Below, in pieces: positions 50,397 to 58,785 of a stretch of 64,000 nt of DNA (position 1 is the first letter of the stretch; every line of letters starts with the position of its first letter). A program made the position numbers and the translations under genes. The stretch is from Kiritimatiellia bacterium (GTDB taxonomy: Bacteria; Verrucomicrobiota; Kiritimatiellia; JAFGHX01): contig JAFGHX010000279.1 in NCBI GenBank assembly GCA_016929905.1, positions 1 to 64,000 on the forward strand. Reading direction: 5' to 3'. The notes under the pieces are model-generated. The model was given only the letters and a program-made list of their open reading frames with translations, was not told the origin of the DNA and did no database searches.

Positions 50397-52481
50397 ATGC
50401 AGAAGCCGGAACAGATGCCGATGAGCAGTCCGTGGGTCGTGCATACCGCGCGGTTGGCCCTGCTCGGGGTGGCGCTGCTGCTGTTCATGCCCTCGGCCAA
50501 CTATGACTTCTCTCATTACGACGACGACTACCAGGTGATCGAGAACCCGCTGATCAGAAGCCTGGCCCCGCGGGCGGTCGCGCGGATGTTCGCCACGTTT
50601 CACATCACGAGCTATTACCCCGTGCGGCTGCTTTCGTTCGCATTGGACTACGCGGTCTGGGGGCTCGACCCGGTCGGCTACCACCTCACCAACGTGGCAT
50701 GCCACACGGTGAACGTCCTGCTCGTCTTCTCGCTCGTGCTGCGAATCCTGCGGAAGCATTCGGTCCCCGCGGAGGAGGAAGGCGCGCAGACGGGGTTGCG
50801 GCTGGACAACTGGCGCGTATTTGCCGCGTTCTGCGGCGCCGGCCTGTTCGCCGTGCATCCCGTCGTCGTGGAACCGGTGGCCTGGATCGCGGGGCGCGAA
50901 GAGTTGCTCATGACCCTGTTCGCGCTGCTGGGCTTTCACTTCCACCTCCTGGCGCGGGGCGTGCCCTGGCCGGTCCGGAGGCCTGCGGCTGGGCGCGGCG
51001 CGGGCGAGCCTGCGCCCGGCACCCGCGTGCGCTGGCCGGCGCACGCGGCGGCGGCATGCTGCTGCGCGCTTTCCTGTATGAGCAACGTCATCGGCGTCAT
51101 TCTGCCGTTCCTGGCGCTCGCCTATGACCTCTGCCTGTTCGGGCGGCGGCCGGCACGCGGGCGCGTCGCCGCGGCGGGGGCGCTGCTGACGGGCACATGG
51201 CCGCTCTGGCTGATCGCGGCCGGGGCCGGGATTGTGAAGAAGGTCGGCGATGTGCTGGCAAACGCCGCACGCCCGTTCCCTTCCGCGGTCAACCTCACCG
51301 CGGGCGAGCGGATCCTCACCGTCTTTCATACCTATTGGCTGCACATTCAGGGCGTGCTCTGGCCGAAGGTGCTCACGATCGTGTTCCCGAACGTCATCCC
51401 GCAGAGCCCGCTCGATCCCGGCGTGCTGCTGGGCCTGTGGCTGATGATCGGCACGGCCTTCGCGCTGCTGGCCTTGCGGCGGCTGCGCATGCTGCTGTTC
51501 GGGTTGGTCTGGTTCCTGGTGACCACCGTGCCCGTCACCCAGGTGATGCCGCACCACGTCTTTCGTGCCGACCGTTTCCTCTATCTGGGACTGGCCGGCC
51601 TGGCGGTGGCGGCCGGGGCGGGGTTGGTGCGCGCGCACAGGCGCAAGTGGCATGCGGTGGCCTGCGGCGCGTTCGCGGCCGCCGTGCTTGGCGCGTTCGG
51701 CGTGCAGGCGACAAGCCAGCTGCAGCACTGGAAGAATGCGTTTACGCTCTTCACTCATGCGCTCGTCGTGTATCCCGACAACGAGATCGCGCACAACAAC
51801 CTGGGCGTCGCGCTGGGCCGGCAGGGCAACGTGCGCAAGGCGATTGGGCACTTCTCGCGGGCGATCGAGCTGGCGCCGGACTACATCAATGCGCACCAGA
51901 ACCTGGGCAACGCGCTCGCCGGACTGGGCCGGCGCGACGAGGCGCGTGCCCACTACTCGAAGGTCCTGCGCCTGGAACCGCAGAACACCGACGTCGCCCG
52001 CAGCCTGGGCATGCTGCTCATAGAGGACAAGAAGTACGAGGAGGCATGGCCCGTCTTCTCGGCCGCGTTGGACCGCGCGCCGCAGCAGGCCGTGCTGTTC
52101 AATAACGCCGGCGTCGCGCTGGCCGGAATGGGAAAGAATGAGGACGCCATTCGCTACTACGACCGGGCGCTCAGCCTGAGCCCCATGTACGCCGATGCGT
52201 ACTACAACCTGGCCAACGTGCTGATCCGGGTCGGCGAGACGGAGCGTGGCATCACGGCCTATTCCCGCGCGTTGCGTGTCAACCCCGACTACGTCAACGC
52301 GCATCATAACCTGGGCGTCGCCCTGGCCGGGAAGGGCCGGTTCGAGGAAGCGCTCACCCATTTCTCCGCCGCACTCGAACTCAACTCGCACGACGCGGAT
52401 GTCAGACGCAGCCTGGACGAGTTGCAGCGCTACCTGAAACAGCGCGGCTGGACCCCGCCCGAGGACGACGACGAGCGATGA
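50397..52481 (+). CDS. TMTC-like membrane glycosyltransferase with six TPRs (paralogue 2, type A)
   Basis: This 694-residue protein is of the same type as its upstream neighbour. The acidic loop is HYDDDYQVIENP, the central motif HPVVVEPVAWIAGREELL, and the late motif MPHHVFRADRFLYLGLAG. About six TPRs occupy residues 460-675, ending in a charged tail DDDER. The start may be ATG 50397 or an in-frame ATG at 50415 or 50421. It overlaps the YfhO-type gene by four bases (ATGA), so the two are translated together. Confidence 0.82.
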   Translation: MQKPEQMPMSSPWVVHTARLALLGVALLLFMPSANYDFSHYDDDYQVIENPLIRSLAPRAVARMFATFHITSYYPVRLLSFALDYAVWGLDPVGYHLTNVACHTVNVLLVFSLVLRILRKHSVPAEEEGAQTGLRLDNWRVFAAFCGAGLFAVHPVVVEPVAWIAGREELLMTLFALLGFHFHLLARGVPWPVRRPAAGRGAGEPAPGTRVRWPAHAAAACCCALSCMSNVIGVILPFLALAYDLCLFGRRPARGRVAAAGALLTGTWPLWLIAAGAGIVKKVGDVLANAARPFPSAVNLTAGERILTVFHTYWLHIQGVLWPKVLTIVFPNVIPQSPLDPGVLLGLWLMIGTAFALLALRRLRMLLFGLVWFLVTTVPVTQVMPHHVFRADRFLYLGLAGLAVAAGAGLVRAHRRKWHAVACGAFAAAVLGAFGVQATSQLQHWKNAFTLFTHALVVYPDNEIAHNNLGVALGRQGNVRKAIGHFSRAIELAPDYINAHQNLGNALAGLGRRDEARAHYSKVLRLEPQNTDVARSLGMLLIEDKKYEEAWPVFSAALDRAPQQAVLFNNAGVALAGMGKNEDAIRYYDRALSLSPMYADAYYNLANVLIRVGETERGITAYSRALRVNPDYVNAHHNLGVALAGKGRFEEALTHFSAALELNSHDADVRRSLDELQRYLKQRGWTPPEDDDER

Positions 52482-54814
52482 AGGCTCATGGAGAGGCGAA
52501 ACGCGCGGAGCGGCCGGCCGAGCGGCCGTGGCTGACGTTCCCGCGCGCGCTGCTCGCGCTGGCCGCGCTCACGCTGGTGATGTTCGGCGACGTGCTGTTG
52601 GTGCGGCGCGATCGAGTCCTTTCCAGCCCGGGCACGGACCTGTACCTGCAGTTCGTGCACTGGCGCGCGTTCGGGTTCGGCGAACTGCGCGGCGGGAATC
52701 TGCCGCTGTGGAACCCGCACATCTTCTGCGGCATGCCCTACTTCGGCGGGTTCCAGTCGGCGCTGCTGTATCCGCCGAACGTCGTGTATCTGCTGTTGCC
52801 GCTGCCGGCGGCCGTCAATGCGGGGATTGCGCTGCATGTGCTGCTGGGCGGTGTGTTCATGTACCTGTGGGCGAAGCGGCGGGGCCTGCACCCGCTCGCG
52901 TGCCTGCTGGGCGCCGTTTTGCTCATGTTCTGCGGCGCCCATTTCCTGCATGTCTATGCGGGGCATCTGCCGAACCTCTGCACGATGATCTGGGCGCCGC
53001 TGCTGCTGCTGGCCGTGGACGGGCTTTTCGAAGAGGGGCACTGGCGCTACGCGTTCCTGGGCTCGTTCGCCGTCGCCATGCAGGTGCTCGCGGGGCACCC
53101 GCAATATGTCTTCTATACCGGCGTAGCGGTCGCCCTGTATGCCGGCCTGCGGTTGTGGAAGGCGGAGCGCCGCTTGCGCACGGCGCTGACGCTCGGCGCC
53201 ATGTACCTCGCCGGCGCACTCCTGACCGCCGTGCAGCTCGCCGCCGGTATGCAGGCGGCGGCCGAAACCGTACGCAGCCGCGGGGTTCCCTATGAGTTCG
53301 CGGCCATGTTCTCGTTCCCGCCGGAAAACGTGCTCGCGACGCTGCTCGCGCCCGGCTTCTTCGGCGACATGACCGGGTTCCCGTACTGGGGCCGCTGCTA
53401 TCTCTGGGAGATGTCGCTCTTCATCGGGGTGACGGGGCTGATGCTCGCCGTGTATGCGGTCGCCGCCGTCGAGCGCCCGCAGCGCCGGTTCGGCGTGGTC
53501 ATGTTCCTGCTGCTCCTGCTGCTGGCGCTCGGTTCGCACACGCCGCTGTTTGCCGTCCTCTACCGGTTCGTGCCGGGCTTCAACGCGTTTCGCGGCAATT
53601 CGAAATTCGCTTTCCAGGCGACGCTCTTCCTCGTTATGCTCGCCTGCGCCGGCTACGACCGGTTTCTGCGCGATCGGGCCGCGCGGCGCGCCCTGATCGC
53701 CTTGCTGGCCACGGCGGGAACGCTCGCCCTGCTCGCGGTCGTGATTCGCGGGTCCGCCGCCGCGGGCAGCCCGGCTTCGTTCTGGGGCGGCTGGCTGCGC
53801 GCGATGCGGGCCACGAACGAGAGCTACTTCGCCACCGAGCAGTTCACGAACGGCGTGTTCATCCGGGAATCGGCGGCGTTTGCGTCGAACACGCTGTGGC
53901 TGGCCGTCCTGACCGTCCTGGCGCTAGCGCTGCTGGTCTATCTGAGCGGAAAACGGCGCTGGGCCGCCCTGGCTGTGGGCGGGTTGGCTGCCGCCGAGGT
54001 GCTGCTCTTTGCCGTGAACGCGCGGGTCACCTTCGACTTCGCCGCGACCGACAGCCCCGAACTCCGCCGGCAGCTCGCCGCGCAACCGTGCGACTACCGC
54101 GTCTTGAACATCGCGAATCCGAATGCCGCCATGTCGCTGGGCACGTTCGATCTGTGGGGCAACGATCCCGGCGTGCTGCTGCGCTACTCGGAGTTCATCA
54201 CCTGGACGCAGGGTCAGAACCCCGACCAGGCCGGCCAGTACGTGCGCTTTGCGAAGTACCACCCGCTTTACCGGATGTTGCGATGCCGCTACGTGATCGT
54301 GCCCGCCGAGAACGGGGCCCGCGTTCAGGAGGTCGGCGCGGGCATGCCGCGCCTCTGTCTCGTGCAGCGCGCCCGCGTCGCGCACGGGCGCGATGCCGTG
54401 CTCGCCGCGATGGCTGAACCCTCCTTCGATCCGCGCCGGACCGTCATTCTCGAGACCGAGCCCGAGCCGCCACCCGTCGAGACGGAGCAGAAAGGGACCG
54501 TGCGGCTCCTGGATGCGTCGACCGATCATCTCACGATCGAAGCCGACCTGCCGCAGCCGGCGGTCCTGCTGGTGACCGACGGCTACAGCCGCGGCTGGCG
54601 CGCGCAGGCGCTGGCGGGCAGCGTACAGAGCGCCTATCAGGTCCTGCCGGCCAATTACGTGCTGCGCGGCGTGCCGCTCGCGGTCGGCAGGCACCGCCTG
54701 CGGCTCGTGTACCGGCCTGCCGCCTTCGCGGTCGGCGCCTGGGTGTCCGGGCTGGCGCTGCTGGCGTTCCTGGGCGCACTCGCGTTGCAGCTGTGGCGCT
54801 GTCGGAACCGGTGA
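52478..54814 (+). CDS. YfhO-family membrane glycosyltransferase-like protein
   Basis: This 778-residue protein has about twelve to thirteen helices (22-500 plus one at 745-770) and a long extracytoplasmic domain at about 510-740. The family pattern includes an early SSPGTDLYLQFVHWRAFGF loop (Asp in the position of GT-C catalytic acidic residues), GNLPLWNPHIFCGMPYFG, VLAGHPQYVFY and FNAFRGNSKFAF. YfhO proteins glycosylate teichoic acids or other envelope glycans in Gram-positives; here it is inserted within the TMTC-like series and coupled to the preceding gene. It has no TPRs. Confidence 0.87.
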   Translation: MKAHGEAKRAERPAERPWLTFPRALLALAALTLVMFGDVLLVRRDRVLSSPGTDLYLQFVHWRAFGFGELRGGNLPLWNPHIFCGMPYFGGFQSALLYPPNVVYLLLPLPAAVNAGIALHVLLGGVFMYLWAKRRGLHPLACLLGAVLLMFCGAHFLHVYAGHLPNLCTMIWAPLLLLAVDGLFEEGHWRYAFLGSFAVAMQVLAGHPQYVFYTGVAVALYAGLRLWKAERRLRTALTLGAMYLAGALLTAVQLAAGMQAAAETVRSRGVPYEFAAMFSFPPENVLATLLAPGFFGDMTGFPYWGRCYLWEMSLFIGVTGLMLAVYAVAAVERPQRRFGVVMFLLLLLLALGSHTPLFAVLYRFVPGFNAFRGNSKFAFQATLFLVMLACAGYDRFLRDRAARRALIALLATAGTLALLAVVIRGSAAAGSPASFWGGWLRAMRATNESYFATEQFTNGVFIRESAAFASNTLWLAVLTVLALALLVYLSGKRRWAALAVGGLAAAEVLLFAVNARVTFDFAATDSPELRRQLAAQPCDYRVLNIANPNAAMSLGTFDLWGNDPGVLLRYSEFITWTQGQNPDQAGQYVRFAKYHPLYRMLRCRYVIVPAENGARVQEVGAGMPRLCLVQRARVAHGRDAVLAAMAEPSFDPRRTVILETEPEPPPVETEQKGTVRLLDASTDHLTIEADLPQPAVLLVTDGYSRGWRAQALAGSVQSAYQVLPANYVLRGVPLAVGRHRLRLVYRPAAFAVGAWVSGLALLAFLGALALQLWRCRNR

Positions 54815-54883
54815 ACAGCCTTGCCGGAACCCTTGTCGCAAACGTTGCCGGCAGGCGTGCCGCGGAACAAGGACGTGCGACGG

Positions 54884-56779
54884 ATGACGTATAGAATCGA
54901 TCGGCTGGCAGCGGCGGGCGCGGCACTCGGGTTGGCCGCCGGCGTGGCCGTGCTGTTTGCGCCGACCGTGCGCTATGCGTTCACGAACTACGACGACAAT
55001 TTCCAGATTGTCGAGAACCCGCTGGTCCGCGATCTGAGCGTGAAGGGGGTCGGCCGGATGTTCGCAGGCTTCTCCTACACGAGTTACTATCCGGTCCGAT
55101 TGTTGAGCTTCGCGCTGAATTATCGGCTGTCCGGGCTGGCCGCGAAATCGTACCACCTCACGAATGTCCTGCTGCACGCCGCCAACACGCTGATGGTCTT
55201 CGCGCTCGGCTGCCGGCTGGCGGCGCGGCGGCGAACGGGCGGGCCGGGGGCGGCCGGCGCCGCGCGCGCGGCGCCGGAACGTGGCGGCCGGGGCGCGTGG
55301 TTCAGCGCGGGGGCGGCGGCCCTCTTTGCCGTGCATCCGGTGGTCGTGGAGCCGGTCGCCTGGGTGGCGGGCCGGGAGGAACTGCTCACGGCTTTCTTCG
55401 CGCTGGCGTGCGTGCAGGCGCACAGCCGGGCCGTGCAGCGCGAGGCGGGGCGGCGCGTGCGGCTGCTGTGGGGTGCGGCGCGCGTGCTGTGTGCCGCGGC
55501 GGCCTGCATGAGCAATGTGGTCGGAGCCGTCACGCCGGCCTTGCTGCTGGCTTACGACTGGTGCTTCGGTCCGCCCGCCGCGGGCCGGATTCGCCGCCTG
55601 GGCGCGAGCCTGGCGCGGACGTGGCCGGTCTGGGCTCTCGCCGTGGGAACGGTCGTCCTGAAGGCGATCGGCGATGCGCGGGCGGCCCCCGATGAGTTCG
55701 CGCGCGGCACGCTGACCCTCTCGGCAGGCGATCGGCTGCTCGCGGTGCTTGGCACGTACCGGCTCAATCTGCAGACCCTCGTGTGGCCGCGCACGCTCGT
55801 CACGCCCTACGCCAACAGCGTACCGGCCGGCGTGCTGAGCCCCGCCTCGCTCGCCGGGGCGGGCGCGGCCATAGGGACGGGACTCGTTCTCTATGCGTGG
55901 CGGCGCCGCCCGCTGCCGCTGTTCGGGGTGCTTTGGTTCCTGGCCGGCCTGGCCCCTGCCGCCCAGCTCGTGCCGCACCACATCATGCGGGCCGACCGGT
56001 TCCTCTACCTGCCGCTGGCCGGGCTGGCGCTCGTGCCGGCTCTTGCGGCGGTGGAATGGCCCGCCCTCGCGCGGCGTTGGCCGGTGTGGTCCGCCGTGTG
56101 GGCGGCCGTCCTCATCGGGCTGGGCGCGCGTACCGTGCGCCAGATCCCCGTCTGGCGAGACTCGATCTCGCTCTTTACTCATACCGTCGCCTCCGAACCG
56201 AACAACTGCCATGCGCGATTGAACCTGGGGCTGGCCCTCAGCGCGCACGACAGAACGGAAGAGGCCATCGCGCAATTCCGTGAAGTCGTGCGGATTGCCC
56301 CCGATCTGCCCGAGGGCCATTCGGGGCTCGCCACCGCGCTCGAGGATGCCGGCCGCCATCAGGAGGCGCTGCGGCACTACTCGGAGGCCCTGCGCATCCG
56401 ACCGGCACATGCCGCCTCCCACGCCAATCTCGGCGGGCTGCTCGCCGAGCTGGGCGAACTGGAGCCCGCGTTCGCTCACTTCCGGCGCGCCCTGGACATC
56501 CGGCCCGACGACGCCCATACCCTCGGGCGTCTTGCCGTCGCGCTCGGCAAGGCCGGTCGGCAGGCCGAGGCGTTCCGGCATTTCTCCCGCTCATTGGCGT
56601 TGAAGCCGGATCAGGCCGATGTTCATTACAACTTCGGCCTGGCGCTCGCCCGCGAAAACCAGTTTGCGGAGGCGGCTTCCCATTTTTCCGAGGCCCTGCG
56701 CCTTGAGCCGGCTAACGAACACGCCCGGCAGGCTCTCGCCGGCGTGCAGCAGATCATGCGCGAGGCGGCCGGGGAGTGA
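54884..56779 (+). CDS. TMTC-like membrane glycosyltransferase with five TPRs (paralogue 3, type A)
   Basis: From the ATG at 54884 (AAGGA about ten bases upstream) the protein has 631 residues. A TTG at 54821 would add 21. The acidic loop reads NYDDNFQIVENP, the central motif HPVVVEPVAWVAGREELL and the late motif VPHHIMRADRFLYLPLAG. The membrane domain spans about 10-435 and about five TPRs follow. Compared with paralogues 1, 2 and 6 it has a shorter TPR domain and an Ala/Gly/Arg-rich cytosolic loop around residue 110-130. Confidence 0.82.
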   Translation: MTYRIDRLAAAGAALGLAAGVAVLFAPTVRYAFTNYDDNFQIVENPLVRDLSVKGVGRMFAGFSYTSYYPVRLLSFALNYRLSGLAAKSYHLTNVLLHAANTLMVFALGCRLAARRRTGGPGAAGAARAAPERGGRGAWFSAGAAALFAVHPVVVEPVAWVAGREELLTAFFALACVQAHSRAVQREAGRRVRLLWGAARVLCAAAACMSNVVGAVTPALLLAYDWCFGPPAAGRIRRLGASLARTWPVWALAVGTVVLKAIGDARAAPDEFARGTLTLSAGDRLLAVLGTYRLNLQTLVWPRTLVTPYANSVPAGVLSPASLAGAGAAIGTGLVLYAWRRRPLPLFGVLWFLAGLAPAAQLVPHHIMRADRFLYLPLAGLALVPALAAVEWPALARRWPVWSAVWAAVLIGLGARTVRQIPVWRDSISLFTHTVASEPNNCHARLNLGLALSAHDRTEEAIAQFREVVRIAPDLPEGHSGLATALEDAGRHQEALRHYSEALRIRPAHAASHANLGGLLAELGELEPAFAHFRRALDIRPDDAHTLGRLAVALGKAGRQAEAFRHFSRSLALKPDQADVHYNFGLALARENQFAEAASHFSEALRLEPANEHARQALAGVQQIMREAAGE

Positions 56780-56844
56780 TGATCGAGGACCGCGGACTGC
56801 AGATCGCGATCAGCGCCATACGCAAGGGCCCGAGAAAGAAAATT

Positions 56845-56879
56845 CCTTTGTCGTAGTCTTTGTCGTAATCTCTGTCGGA
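56845..56879. repeat. 12-nt repeat (TTTGTCGTAGTC type)
   Basis: Three degenerate 12-base units lie in the 155-base gap between paralogues 3 and 4. Confidence 0.7.
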
Positions 56880-56934
56880 ACCCCGGCGTGCAGAGCCGCG
56901 GAGGCGGCGCTCCGTGCGGGGCAGGGGATACCGG

Positions 56935-58770
56935 ATGCCGAGGACGAATACAGTGTCACGTGCCGACAGCATACAACGGTTCGTCATCCCCCTGTTGCTC
57001 GTCGCGGCGGTTGCCGCTACGTTCTGGCAAGCGTGCGCGTTCGGTTTCGTGGACTGGGACGACAACTCGAACGTGTACGAGAACCCCTGGCTGCAGCCGG
57101 TGTCCGGCCGCAGCGTGGCTCGGTTCTGGCGCGGCCCGTATGAGAGCCTGTACGTACCGGTCACCTACACCGTCTGGGCGGCGTTGGCCCGGGGCGCGGC
57201 AGGCCGGACGGCAGCGGCCGCCGCCCGGTTCGACGCGCGTTGGTTTCACATCGCGAACCTTGTTCTGCACGCGCTCAGCGTGCTGTGCGTGTTCGCGATC
57301 CTGCGGCGGTGCCTCTCCTGGGTCGATTCGCCGGCCTCGCCCGGCGATCGTCGCCGTGTGCCCGCCGCTGCCGGCGCGCTGCTGTTCGCGCTGCATCCCG
57401 TCCAGGTGGAAGCGGTCGTGTGGGTGACGGGCATGAAGGACGTGCTCTGCGGCCTGCTTGCGCTCCTCGCATTGCTGCAGTACATGCGGTTTCTGGAATA
57501 CATCCCGGTCGAGTCGGACGACGCGCGCTTCCGACCCGCCCGGGCGGCAGGGCATGCGGCGTTGGCGGGGGCCGCCTTCGTGCTGGCTGTCCTTGCCAAA
57601 CCGTCTGCGGTGATTGTGCCGGTGATGGCCGGGCTGCTCGCCCTGCTGCAGCGCTCGCGCCGCCGCTTCCGCCGGCTGCCGGCCGCCGCGGTCCTCGCCG
57701 TTTGGGCGGCGGTGGCCGTCGTGGCGGTGGTGGTGACCCGCCGTGCACAGCCGCTGGCACGGACGAACTTCACGGTCTCGCCCTGGTTGCGGCCGCTGAT
57801 CGCCGGCGATGCGGTGCTGTTCTATGTGTACAAGATCCTCTGGCCGTTCCGACTCGGCCTGGACTACGGCCGGTCGCCCTGGTTGCTGACGAGACAGTGG
57901 TGGTTCTGGTTCTCGGGGGCCGCGTGCTGGGCGGCCGGCTTCGCTTGGCTCGCCGCGCTGTGGCTCAATACACGCCTGCGCCGCGCCGTCCGGCGCGGCG
58001 CGCCCGCCTTGGCGGCGGTTGCGCTCTTTCTCAGCGCGCTGCTTCCTGTGCTCGGCCTCGTGCCGTTCAAATACCAGAGCATGTCGACCGTGGCCGACCG
58101 CTACCTGTACCTGGCCATGCTGGGGCCGGCGTTCGGGTTCGCGCTCCTCGCCCGGCCTCGGGCGGGCGGGCGCCGCGCGGCGTTGCGTCACGCCTGCCTG
58201 GCCGCACTGCTCCTTTTCTGGGCTGTGCGCAGCGCATGCCAGGTGCGCGTCTGGCGCGACAGCGTCGCCCTGTTCGAGCACGGATTGGCGGTCAACCCCG
58301 GCAGTTGGACGCTCGGCAACAACCTCGGCGTCCTGCTCGCGAAGACCGGGCGGATGGACGAGGCGCTCGCCCACTTCTCGGCCGTGCTCGACCGCTATCC
58401 CGGCGACACCGACGCGCACGTCAACCTCGGCAAAGCCTACGGCGAACTCGGCCGGCGCGAGCAGGGCTTGCGCCACTACCGCGCCGCGCTGCAGTTGAGC
58501 CCGGCTGACGCCGATGTGCACTACAATCTCGGTGTCCTCCTCTCCGACATGGGGCGCGCCGCCGAAGCGGCCGGCCACTTCAGCACCGCGCTCCGCCTTG
58601 AGCCGGGCTACCTCAGCGCGCACCTCAATCTCGGCGAACTGTTCGCCGGCCAGGGCCGCCGCGAGGAAGCGCGCGCGCATCTGTCCGCCGCGCTGGGCCT
58701 GGCGCCCGCCGGCCCCGACGCCGACCGCATCCGCGCGCGGCTCCGGACACTCGGCCCAGATTCTCGTTGA
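56935..58770 (+). CDS. TMTC-like membrane glycosyltransferase with four TPRs (paralogue 4, type B)
   Basis: This 611-residue protein (ATG 56935 preceded by AGGGG; a GTG at 56914 is less likely) has the acidic loop DWDDNSNVYENP. The central motif is altered to HPVQVEAVVWVTGMKDVL and the late one to STVADRYLYLAMLGP. These place it with paralogue 5 in a second subgroup. About eleven helices occupy residues 12-440 and four TPRs the remainder (SWTLGNNLG, DTDAHVNLG, DADVHYNLG, YLSAHLNLG). The role is inferred to match the other array members, perhaps with a different donor or acceptor. Confidence 0.8.
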   Translation: MPRTNTVSRADSIQRFVIPLLLVAAVAATFWQACAFGFVDWDDNSNVYENPWLQPVSGRSVARFWRGPYESLYVPVTYTVWAALARGAAGRTAAAAARFDARWFHIANLVLHALSVLCVFAILRRCLSWVDSPASPGDRRRVPAAAGALLFALHPVQVEAVVWVTGMKDVLCGLLALLALLQYMRFLEYIPVESDDARFRPARAAGHAALAGAAFVLAVLAKPSAVIVPVMAGLLALLQRSRRRFRRLPAAAVLAVWAAVAVVAVVVTRRAQPLARTNFTVSPWLRPLIAGDAVLFYVYKILWPFRLGLDYGRSPWLLTRQWWFWFSGAACWAAGFAWLAALWLNTRLRRAVRRGAPALAAVALFLSALLPVLGLVPFKYQSMSTVADRYLYLAMLGPAFGFALLARPRAGGRRAALRHACLAALLLFWAVRSACQVRVWRDSVALFEHGLAVNPGSWTLGNNLGVLLAKTGRMDEALAHFSAVLDRYPGDTDAHVNLGKAYGELGRREQGLRHYRAALQLSPADADVHYNLGVLLSDMGRAAEAAGHFSTALRLEPGYLSAHLNLGELFAGQGRREEARAHLSAALGLAPAGPDADRIRARLRTLGPDSR

Positions 58771-58785
58771 CGCTCGGAGTGTGAT

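Noticed and set aside
54821..54883. TTG start for TMTC-like paralogue 3
   Set aside because: The ATG at 54884 has an AAGGA site and places the first membrane helix at the same distance from the N terminus as in the paralogues.
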